Assembly: GCA_035528035.1 (NCBI GenBank)
Contig: DATKZI010000032.1
Coordinates: 1 to 64,000 of the forward strand
Direction: 5' to 3'
DNA: 64,000 nucleotides
From: JABLTI01 sp035528035
GTDB taxonomy: Archaea > Asgardarchaeota > Heimdallarchaeia > JABLTI01
The first letter of the stretch is position 1; the number at the start of each line of letters is the position of its first letter. This document shows, in pieces, positions 27,280-34,848 of this stretch. The notes beneath the pieces were generated by a model. It did no database searches, was not told the origin of the DNA, and was given only the letters and a program-made list of their open reading frames with translations. The position numbers and the translations under genes were made by a program.

Positions 27280-28377
27280 TTGACCTCGATGGATGATATT
27301 AAGCAGCTACTTTTGGACAAGAAGGAAGAAGAAATTTTAAAGCTGATGAAAAGAGAAAAGAAAAATATTCGAGATATTTTACTTGGAATTGCAGAAAACG
27401 ATTCCGATTGGAAATTTAGAAGAGATGCAATTAAGATTCTTGGAAAAGCAAAAATCAATGAAAGCATTGAACTTTTGCAAAAAATTCTGTTGAAAGATCA
27501 TTTAACAGTTTTAAGGAAATTTGCAGCAAAAGCAATTGGTTCTATTGACGATCCTGCAGGGATACCACCATTGTTAGATGCACTAAAAACATCTAAAGAT
27601 CCTGCTGTGATTGTTGAGATTAGTAATGCATTGGGATGTTTAAAAGCAACCGAAGCTATCGAACCTTTAGTTGCCTTACTCAAGACAAGCAAGGATGGTG
27701 AAATACGAGAAAATGCTGCAGAAGCCTTAGGATTGATTGGTGATAAAAAAGCAGTAGATAGTTTATTAGGAATTTTGAAAAATGATAAAGAAGATTGGGT
27801 AAGAGGACAAGCAGCAGAAGCTTTAGGATTAATTGGTGATAAAAAAGCTGTTCCTGATTTAATCACCACCCTAACCAAAGATGGTGGTTTAGGAGTTGCT
27901 GTAAAAACTGCAACAGCATTAGGACGCTTAAAAGATACAGAAGCTGTTGAATCATTAATTAATTTCATACAAAAAGGTCAAAATGTAGAAAATAGACGAG
28001 CTGCAACTTATGCTTTAGGTGAAATTGGTGATAAGAAAGCTGCAGAAATCTTCTTAGAATTATTGGAATCTGATGAAGATGAAACTGTTAGATACTGGTC
28101 CTGTTTATCTTTAGGTTTTATGAAATATTCTAAAGCCTCAAATACTATGTTAGAAATTTTGAAAAATGATTCCAGCGCTCGCGTTCGAAAAACTGCTGCT
28201 CTGTCAGTTCGTCAATTACCTCCTAAATCAAAGAAAGCGATAAAAGAACTTTTAGGAATAAAAGAAGCTGAAGTTGATCCAGAAGTAAAAGAGAAAATTC
28301 AAGAAATTATTTTAAAAATAGCTGAAGAACAGGATTGTTCCAGTGAAATGGAATTAATAAAGAAAATGGAACTTTAA
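27280..28377 (+). CDS. HEAT-repeat (PBS-lyase type) protein
   Basis: 365 residues made of about nine to ten HEAT repeats of 31-32 residues. Several share the sequence AAEALGLIGDKKAV, two copies being nearly identical at residues 145-190. This is the E-Z/PBS-lyase-like HEAT type found in scaffold proteins. A TTG start at 27280 is supported by an AGGAGG site 7 nt upstream; the ATG three codons later is too far from it. No signal peptide or catalytic motif. Probably a protein-protein scaffold. Confidence 0.85.
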   Translation: MTSMDDIKQLLLDKKEEEILKLMKREKKNIRDILLGIAENDSDWKFRRDAIKILGKAKINESIELLQKILLKDHLTVLRKFAAKAIGSIDDPAGIPPLLDALKTSKDPAVIVEISNALGCLKATEAIEPLVALLKTSKDGEIRENAAEALGLIGDKKAVDSLLGILKNDKEDWVRGQAAEALGLIGDKKAVPDLITTLTKDGGLGVAVKTATALGRLKDTEAVESLINFIQKGQNVENRRAATYALGEIGDKKAAEIFLELLESDEDETVRYWSCLSLGFMKYSKASNTMLEILKNDSSARVRKTAALSVRQLPPKSKKAIKELLGIKEAEVDPEVKEKIQEIILKIAEEQDCSSEMELIKKMEL

Positions 28378-28387
28378 CAACAATCAT

Positions 28388-28408
28388 ATTATGAGCTTTG
28401 CTCATAAT
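28388..28408 (+). terminator. Terminator of the HEAT-repeat gene
   Basis: ATTATGAGC TTT GCTCATAAT, a perfect 9-bp stem with 3-nt loop, 10 bp after the stop codon and followed by a T-rich run. Confidence 0.65.
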
Positions 28409-28483
28409 TATTTTTTATTTATTAATGTAATAATAACAGATTCTTAGTAATAGATAAAAACTATTTTTAGAAATAAACGAATT

Positions 28484-29923
28484 ATGACTGTTCAAGAGCT
28501 ATTTATCACTTCGGTAGGAATTGATGTTGGAACATCAACATCCCATATGGTTTTTTCCAAACTACATTTAGTTAAACAAATGAGTCGATCTTCAAAGAAA
28601 TTTGAAATTATTAGTCGAGACATACTCTATCGAGGTAACATTTATTTAACCCCTCTTATTGATCGTGAAACAATTGATTTTGATAAACTTTCTGTGATTT
28701 TTCAAGAGGAATTTAAAAATGCCAATATAACAAAAGATGACATTGATACTGGAGCGGTGATTGTTACTGGTGAAACAGCTAAGAAAAAGAATGCAGAAAA
28801 AATCGTTAGTTTATTAGCTGCTGAAGCGGGTAAGTTTGTAGCAGCAACTGCTGGGCCTAATTTTGAATCAGTCATAGCTGGAATGGGTAGTGGTGCAGTT
28901 ACTCGAGCTAAAGAATTAAAGAAAACTATTGTGAATATTGACACAGGAGGAGGTACATCAAACATTGCTGTTATTTCTCCTGATGGAGATATTATTGATA
29001 CTGCTTGTATAAATGTTGGTGGAAGATTACTAGTAACAAATGGTTCTGAAAATATAATTGAACGAATAGAAGATGCTGCTAAATATGCTGCTGAAGATAT
29101 TGGCGTTCATTTAGAAATAGGTAAATCCATTTCCATTGAAGATAAAGAAAAGGTATCTAGACGTCTTGTAGAAGCTTTAATTGAAGTTATAACCAAACAA
29201 GAAAATGTTTCACACGTCGCTATGAAATTAATGTTGACTCCACTTTTAACTTTTGATGGTAAAATTGATTATTACTCTTTCTCGGGTGGAGTTGCTGAAT
29301 ATATTTATGGGAAAACTAAGGAATATTATAATGATATAGGGATTCAAGTCGCTAATGAAATTAAGAAGCAATGTCAAAAAGCTAAATTGAAACTTATTGA
29401 ACCACCAGAATTAATTCGCGCGACAGTTATTGGAGCAGGTCAATACTCTTTACAAGTAAGTGGAGCAACAACTCTTGTAACAGAGGATAATGATTTTCCA
29501 ATCAGAAATATTCCAGTTGTTGTACCTTATATTCCTCAAGAAAATCCTACTGAAGAAGATATCAAACATGCTGTGACCATGGCCTATAAGCGAATTGATC
29601 TTTCAGAAGGTGAAGCTCCTGTTGCACTTTCATTTCACAAAACTATTGGTTTATCTTATGAACGTTTGAAATCTTTTGCTAAAGGAATAGTTTCGGCGGT
29701 TCCCACATTGGTAAAGAAGAATTTACCGTTAATCTTAGTTTTCAATGATGATATTGGTAACAGTGTAGGTAATGTTATGCGAAGAGAAACTGATTTGACT
29801 AAAAATATCATCTCTATTGATGAATTAGGTTTAAGAGAAGGGGACTATATTGATATAGGTGAACCCATGGCTAATAAACAAGTGGTTCCAGTTGTTGTTA
29901 AAACACTAATATTTGAAAATTAA
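28484..29923 (+). CDS. eutA: EutA-like ethanolamine ammonia-lyase reactivating factor
   Basis: 479 residues of the actin/Hsp70-type ATPase fold: SVGIDVGTSTSHMVF (phosphate 1) at residues 10-24 and NIDTGGGTSNIAV (phosphate 2) near 153-165. LVKQMSRSSKKFEIISRDILYRG and YSFSGGVAEYIYG are family-specific. EutA swaps damaged cobalamin out of the EutBC lyase. Neither EutB nor EutC nor microcompartment shell genes are in the window. So it either serves a lyase encoded elsewhere or another B12 enzyme. Confidence 0.88.
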   Translation: MTVQELFITSVGIDVGTSTSHMVFSKLHLVKQMSRSSKKFEIISRDILYRGNIYLTPLIDRETIDFDKLSVIFQEEFKNANITKDDIDTGAVIVTGETAKKKNAEKIVSLLAAEAGKFVAATAGPNFESVIAGMGSGAVTRAKELKKTIVNIDTGGGTSNIAVISPDGDIIDTACINVGGRLLVTNGSENIIERIEDAAKYAAEDIGVHLEIGKSISIEDKEKVSRRLVEALIEVITKQENVSHVAMKLMLTPLLTFDGKIDYYSFSGGVAEYIYGKTKEYYNDIGIQVANEIKKQCQKAKLKLIEPPELIRATVIGAGQYSLQVSGATTLVTEDNDFPIRNIPVVVPYIPQENPTEEDIKHAVTMAYKRIDLSEGEAPVALSFHKTIGLSYERLKSFAKGIVSAVPTLVKKNLPLILVFNDDIGNSVGNVMRRETDLTKNIISIDELGLREGDYIDIGEPMANKQVVPVVVKTLIFEN

Positions 29924-29941
29924 TAGCGAAAAATTAGTATG

Positions 29942-30051
29942 CAAATGTATAAGAACCTCAAGAAGTATATATAATTGAACGGAAAAATAATCTGCGGAAG
30001 ATTTTCCCAAAAAGCATTTTAACAGTAACATTTGTATGTTAACTTGAGGTT
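29942..30051 (+). ncRNA. Candidate structured RNA or UTR element
   Basis: The 256-bp gap after eutA contains three interlocking pairs. CAAATGT (29942) pairs with ACATTTG (30028). AACCTCAAG (29954) pairs with CTTGAGGTT (30043). GGAAA...ATCT (29981-) folds back on AGAT-TTTCC (ending 30006) around GCGGA. The first two pairs cross each other, so they form a pseudoknot or two alternative folds. A T-run follows the last arm. This is a suggestion from base pairing by eye; it does not match a riboswitch I know. Confidence 0.35.
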
Positions 30052-30179
30052 TTTAAACAATATTTTCCATTCATAAATGATTAGCATTAAAAGAGCGCAG
30101 TCATAGAAAAAATTTACCTGTTAATAAAAAACAACAAAATTGAACGAATAAGGTACAAGTAGAAAAACAAGGTGTTTGA

Positions 30180-30461
30180 ATGAAAGAAAAAATCATTAAT
30201 TTAACAGAGAAACTATATGAAGCAGGTTTTGTCATTGAAGGAATTGACGTAGAAGCATCTGATATTATTAGGATTAAATTTAGTGGATTAGCTGGTTTAG
30301 AAGTTGTTATCAATGATACTTATGCTAAAATCATTGAAGGGGATTGTTCAGAAAAAGCAATAATAAAACTCAAAAAATTACTAAAGTCTAACTATGTTTT
30401 AAAAGATGAAATTGAATCTATAGATAATGATATGTTCAATAAATTGTTAAATGCATCTTAA
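30180..30461 (+). CDS. Hypothetical protein, 93 aa
   Basis: Small soluble alpha/beta protein: helix (KEKIINLTEKLYEAGF), then strands VIEGIDVEASDIIRIKFSGLAGLEVVIND, then a Lys-rich helix and an acidic C-terminal helix. No Cys. A GGTG lies 7 nt before the ATG, and a candidate RNA lies upstream. No family recognised. Confidence 0.65.
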   Translation: MKEKIINLTEKLYEAGFVIEGIDVEASDIIRIKFSGLAGLEVVINDTYAKIIEGDCSEKAIIKLKKLLKSNYVLKDEIESIDNDMFNKLLNAS

Positions 30462-30509
30462 ATTTAAGATAAAAAATCTAGAAAATAGAATAACTGAAAA
30501 ATAAAGCAA

Positions 30510-30722
30510 TTATTGTCCAGCCATTTTTTTAACTGAACAACTTTTATCTTCACAGCTGTAACAGCTTGTTCCTTTATATTTTTGAGAACAATAAGAGACC
30601 TGGTTTCTATTTTTACACCAATCTATTACACAATCTAAACAAAAAATAGATTCTTTAGTTTTTACTGAGAGCGCTGTCTTTTCACGAGATAAGGGTTTAT
30701 TTTCTTGAATTTTAATTGCCAA
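30510..30722 (-). CDS. Cys-rich miniprotein, copy A
   Basis: 70 residues with eight Cys in the second half. The conserved layout is C-LD-C-x4-C-x2-RNQ-x3-CS-x-KYKG-x-SC-YSC-ED-x2-C. It is clearly related to the next gene upstream (30851-31042). The Cys spacing could bind zinc or an iron-sulfur cluster. The N-terminal 25 residues are basic and differ between the copies. No family recognised. Confidence 0.68.
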   Translation of the reverse strand: MAIKIQENKPLSREKTALSVKTKESIFCLDCVIDWCKNRNQVSYCSQKYKGTSCYSCEDKSCSVKKMAGQ

Positions 30723-30850
30723 TCTTCACCATTCCTTTAAGAATTCATCCAAATTATAAATCTTTAATCAATACTTTTTAAGTTGCTAATATGTCGGGAA
30801 TATGGCAGTAGTACCTAATAATCACTAAAATAACAATATAAATATGGATA

Positions 30851-31042
30851 TTACTCTAATTGACAATAGCCATCCTCACAATTTAGTCCACTAATTCCCT
30901 TATATTTAAATGAACAATAGACTATTTGATTTCGTAGAGAACACCAACTATACATACATTTACTACAGAATCCAATACTTGAATCATCTAAAGGTAAGAG
31001 TAATTCCTCTACTTTTGATCTCTTTTTTGAATCAGTAACCAA
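30851..31042 (-). CDS. Cys-rich miniprotein, copy B
   Basis: 63 residues from a TTG at 31042. The Cys part reads C-SK-C-x4-C-x2-RNQ-x3-CS-x-KYKG-x4-NCED-x2-C, matching copy A but lacking one Cys (Gly in its place). The frame is open 24 codons further upstream without ATG, GTG or TTG, so the true N-terminus is uncertain. Copies A and B lie 128 bp apart on the same strand, and so look like a tandem duplication. Confidence 0.65.
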   Translation of the reverse strand: MVTDSKKRSKVEELLLPLDDSSIGFCSKCMYSWCSLRNQIVYCSFKYKGISGLNCEDGYCQLE

Positions 31043-31178
31043 TTTTCTTCGCCAAATTTTTTCTTTTATAAATTTTTTAATGTAATAAATTAATCCATAG
31101 ATGTCTTTTATTTGCTAAATCTATATTTGAAATTTAATTATTAAAGTCACCATATTTTATAATCTTCTTATTATCATT

Positions 31179-32315
31179 TTATATTGTATTTGGAATGGCT
31201 TTTCCAAGATGTTTCTTTTGACTAGTTATTTCCCTATTGATAATTATTTGATTTTCTAATGATTGATTAATTTGAAGGTATTCATCAAGGGTGTAATTCA
31301 TTACCAATAATCCATTAAGCAATTTACAAACATTTTCAGCCTGGTATAGATCTCGATGATTCCATAATTGATTTCTATTAATATCATAATCAGCGATATT
31401 TTCTGCACCAGGTAAACAAACATTTGAAGCTGATACAACACCATCATTTTCTTCTTTTTTATTGTAAATTAAATTGGAAAACCAGTGATTTTTTGTGCCA
31501 CGAATAGTTATCCAGCGAATTTTACCAGGAGTGGGATTAAGACTATTTAACCCTTCTAGAAAATCATTCGGAGGTGATTTTTTTCGAAACATTTTACCTA
31601 AAATTCGGCCATAAATTTTCACATTACCAATACCAATTTGTTGAAATTGTTCACTTTTAGAAAAATTATTTCTACCATAGAAAAGATGTAATAGTAATTG
31701 CATCAATGGTAAACGCAATTTATCAATAATTAAGCAACCATAATTTGGTGTTCCTATCATAACAATTGTTTTAATTTTCAAATAACCATAATTTGCTGTT
31801 TTTATTTGATTCTCACCTAAAAGATATTTATGGATGAATTTTCTTAAAATCAATCCGCCCATACTTGCTGCAATAAAATCTATTTCGCCATTTTTTATTA
31901 GATGCCAATCATTTATGTTAGAATTAATTTTAGAGTACAATTCATCAGCTAAATTTGTTATATTATACTCGAAATTGCATCTACCGTCTTTCTTTGAATA
32001 AAGATCATAAAGGTAAATTTGTTTATAACCAAAAGGATTCTTTTTAGGATGATATTTTAATGCTTCAATATAATATCTATGATCGCCTATTTTTGGGGGA
32101 TTTGATACAGAATAACCAGGGATTATTATTAAAATACGCTTAGACCTATCATTTGATATTCTATTTTTTAGATTGGGAAATTCTTCTTTGTCTGATTGTT
32201 GATTCCTTTTGATAGATGATAATACAAGTAAATTTAGAGTATCAATTGTTAATTCATTTTGAAGGATTTGATACGACGTTAATTTTTGGATTTCTAAATT
32301 CATTTGCCTAACCAT
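31179..32315 (-). CDS. Alpha/beta hydrolase, lipase-like
   Basis: 378 residues. After an 80-residue helical N-terminus the fold begins with RILIIIPGYSVSNPP. The nucleophile elbow is DFIAASMGGLILRKF, with Ala in the first Gly position of GxSxG. A candidate acid (NDGVVSASN) and a candidate His (WNHRDLYQ) follow in the order of lipases. The layout resembles PGAP1/triacylglycerol-lipase-type esterases acting on lipids or GPI-like anchors. No signal peptide. A longin-like gene lies 65 bp upstream in the same direction. Confidence 0.75.
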   Translation of the reverse strand: MVRQMNLEIQKLTSYQILQNELTIDTLNLLVLSSIKRNQQSDKEEFPNLKNRISNDRSKRILIIIPGYSVSNPPKIGDHRYYIEALKYHPKKNPFGYKQIYLYDLYSKKDGRCNFEYNITNLADELYSKINSNINDWHLIKNGEIDFIAASMGGLILRKFIHKYLLGENQIKTANYGYLKIKTIVMIGTPNYGCLIIDKLRLPLMQLLLHLFYGRNNFSKSEQFQQIGIGNVKIYGRILGKMFRKKSPPNDFLEGLNSLNPTPGKIRWITIRGTKNHWFSNLIYNKKEENDGVVSASNVCLPGAENIADYDINRNQLWNHRDLYQAENVCKLLNGLLVMNYTLDEYLQINQSLENQIIINREITSQKKHLGKAIPNTI

Positions 32316-32380
32316 TTAGAGTTCATTTAATGGAAACTCCTCATGTTTAGTTTAAAAATAGCTAACTGCAGATTTTCAGA

Positions 32381-33130
32381 TTACTCAATAATAATAATAT
32401 TATGTTTATTCAATATTGAAATAAAGCTTTTCTTAGAAAGTATGGGTTTTATTGTAAACATATTCTGATACTCAATCTTGTTTAGCTGCTTAATGATTTT
32501 AGTTACTTTTTCTTTAATTTCATCTTCAAGATTTTTAGGAATATATGTATAGATGATTTTTTCCTTTTCATCAATTAGTGAAGTTAATTCATTGCCCAAT
32601 TTAATCTTTGAGTCTTCATATTCAACTGTCAAACCATCATTTATCCTAAATAATCTCTTTTTTGGCTTTAATTTCAAGTTGGCAACTAGTTCTTTGTAAA
32701 TCTGCTTTATCGTTTCAGCATGAAGATTATCTTCAGAAGGCAAATAATTTTCTTGATATACATTTAACAAAGATTCAATCATCGAATAAACATTAGCAAT
32801 GAATCTTATCATTTCTTTTTTGAAGATCAAAAATAAAGAGCAAAAACGTCCTTCTGCCAAAGTTTTGGACTTAACAGTAAAAATATAAATTAACGCTCGA
32901 AAGGCTTCATTATAAGGCACAGGTATAGGACCAAAGAGACCTTTTTGATTATTTTCGCCCATACCTACTGCAGTAATGCCATGGATTATTGTAGCTATTG
33001 CTCCTCGTTCATCTAAAGAGCTTAAATTTAGAGATAATGATGGACCTGTTTCTTCCCCTATCGCAAATAGGATGCCATCAAATATGGAATCAATAGTATC
33101 AGTAGGTTCAGTAGCGATCTTAAAGGTCAT
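32381..33130 (-). CDS. Hypothetical protein with longin-like N-terminal domain
   Basis: 249 residues. The first 130 show alternating strands and helices: FDGILFAIGEETGPSLS, AIATIIHGITAVGMG, FGPIPVPYNEAFRALIYIFTVKSKTLAEGRF, SLFLIFKKEMIRF and a long helix. That pattern recalls longin/roadblock-type domains of Asgard GTPase partners. The C-terminal 120 residues are Lys/Glu-rich and helical. The fold call is an inference from the pattern, not from a known signature motif. Confidence 0.6.
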   Translation of the reverse strand: MTFKIATEPTDTIDSIFDGILFAIGEETGPSLSLNLSSLDERGAIATIIHGITAVGMGENNQKGLFGPIPVPYNEAFRALIYIFTVKSKTLAEGRFCSLFLIFKKEMIRFIANVYSMIESLLNVYQENYLPSEDNLHAETIKQIYKELVANLKLKPKKRLFRINDGLTVEYEDSKIKLGNELTSLIDEKEKIIYTYIPKNLEDEIKEKVTKIIKQLNKIEYQNMFTIKPILSKKSFISILNKHNIIIIE

Positions 33131-33300
33131 TTACTTGTTCTCCAATTATACACCCTATCAAATTGAAAAGTCTGTAATCATTCTTTAAACTTTTGCTTTT
33201 GAAAATCAATGATTTTTACTTTTACTAAATTATTCTTTAATATGAAAAAAAGTTAATAGTAGTAATGTTGTTAAGAGTTTGTGTAATAGAGGAATATAGA

Positions 33301-34839
33301 ATGACAAGGAATGAAATGATTGATTCACAAACAGATCAAGATGTAGCAAAATCAAGGATATTAAGCTCAATTTCATCATTTTCTAAAAAAACATCAGAGA
33401 GGATTAAAAATCGATTGAATAAAGTATCTTGGGGTGAATATAGCCTAGAAATTGGTATAGTCGCAATGTTAATCTCAATTGCACTTTTTATACGAATAGT
33501 ATTAGCTTATGAATTTCGTGTTAATTGGGGATACGGTTCTGATGAAATTATCTGGAATTTAGGATTACCATTTAATATCAATAATGTTAATTTCAGGGGG
33601 TTTGCTGATTTTGGATATTATTATTATTCTTGGGTTACAGGATGGTTTGAAAATGGATGGTATCCTTATCAATGGACAGAACCAGCAGATGTCTATGACT
33701 ATTATTCCTATCCTCCTGTCTTTCTTTACTTCCTTGTTCTAATTTGGCGTCCTGGTATGAGTAATTTTTGGATTGCGTTTCCAATGGTTTTTGCTGATGC
33801 TGCTTGTGCTGGAGTTGTTTACCTAATTTTACGTGAAGCAATAAAAAAAGATACTTCCCGCATCATTGCTATTATTGGTGGTTTTCTAATGGCACTTGCA
33901 CCTATCAACGTTATTTATGACGGTATTTTTTGGCTTAATCCTGGTCCTGTTACTTTATTATCATTAATAGCTTTTTACTTCGCAATTAAAAATAAATGGT
34001 GGCAAGCATTCTTTTGGCTTGCTTTTGCAACTATGACTAAACAAAATGCTCTGTTCTTTACTTTTCCAATGTTCATGGTTATGTTGGGGCAAAAAGCGAG
34101 AGACAAAAGTGTTAGAGAAGCAATCATTGAAAGCATTATGAATGCTGTTCTTTTTGTTGCTGTTTGTTTACTTTTATCTGTTCCTTACATCTTTATTGAT
34201 CCCTTACAATATGGGCGACATATGCTCTTTCCAGGCAGAGGAATAGAATGGCGATTTTACCCAACAGATCCAGCTGGAAATGATTGTGTTCCATTTGCTA
34301 CATCTCTGTGGAAATTAGGTGTGCAGGGAATTCTGTTAGCAGTTATTTCTCTCGGTACCTATAACATGTTTTTTATGATCCTTAGCGCAGCACTTATTGG
34401 TTTCTTTATGATTTGGCGCTCGTATAGGAACAAACTTGATGGGATAGAATTTTTTGAATGGATTTCAATTTATGTTATACTTACGCATATCTTTATGCCA
34501 AGAGGAATCTACAAATTTTATGTAGCATATTTTGTGCCTTTCATTGCTATTGCGTTAATTGGATCTATTACACATTATACCACGGATAAGAAATTCGTAG
34601 CTTTGGGTTTACTTCCAGCTACAGCTTTATTTTTATGGTTCAATTTTTGGTTGCTTATTATGGATCGGTGGGCTGTTCCCTTCTATTTATTTATGGTAGC
34701 ACTTACAATAGGTCTTTTAGCTTTCATTCGAGCTGATATCAAATATGTAACCGAAAAGAAGGTTCGGGAAAGAAGAATGCCATTGATTTACACTATTGCC
34801 TACAAAGTAGAAGAAAAGAATGTAAAGGAAAGCTCTTAA
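33301..34839 (+). CDS. GT-C type membrane glycosyltransferase
   Basis: About 512 residues and 10-12 membrane helices. The first external loop has GYGSDEII with adjacent acidic residues, as in GT-C enzymes that use lipid-phosphate sugars. ADFGYYYYSWV and DYYSYPPVFLYFLVLIWRPG are typical of archaeal mannosyltransferase-like members. It probably adds sugar to a dolichol-linked glycan or lipid. ATG at 33301 has AGAGGA 7 nt upstream; an ATG at 33265 lacks a ribosome site. Its 3' end overlaps the S9 peptidase gene by 4 bp. Confidence 0.8.
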   Translation: MTRNEMIDSQTDQDVAKSRILSSISSFSKKTSERIKNRLNKVSWGEYSLEIGIVAMLISIALFIRIVLAYEFRVNWGYGSDEIIWNLGLPFNINNVNFRGFADFGYYYYSWVTGWFENGWYPYQWTEPADVYDYYSYPPVFLYFLVLIWRPGMSNFWIAFPMVFADAACAGVVYLILREAIKKDTSRIIAIIGGFLMALAPINVIYDGIFWLNPGPVTLLSLIAFYFAIKNKWWQAFFWLAFATMTKQNALFFTFPMFMVMLGQKARDKSVREAIIESIMNAVLFVAVCLLLSVPYIFIDPLQYGRHMLFPGRGIEWRFYPTDPAGNDCVPFATSLWKLGVQGILLAVISLGTYNMFFMILSAALIGFFMIWRSYRNKLDGIEFFEWISIYVILTHIFMPRGIYKFYVAYFVPFIAIALIGSITHYTTDKKFVALGLLPATALFLWFNFWLLIMDRWAVPFYLFMVALTIGLLAFIRADIKYVTEKKVRERRMPLIYTIAYKVEEKNVKESS

Positions 34840-34848
34840 AGAGCTTTC
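34828..34848. terminator. Shared terminator palindrome across two stop codons
   Basis: GAAAGCTCTT (34828-34837) and AAGAGCTTTC (34839-34848) around a single A. Both stop codons of the overlapping convergent genes lie in its centre, so one hairpin can serve both directions. Confidence 0.6.

Noticed and set aside
27280..28377. Phycobilisome lyase
   Set aside because: The PBS-lyase name is a historical label for this HEAT repeat type; no phycobilin context exists in an archaeon.
28484..30180. Cobalamin riboswitch linked to eutA
   Set aside because: I found no B12-box consensus on either strand; only generic pairings are present.
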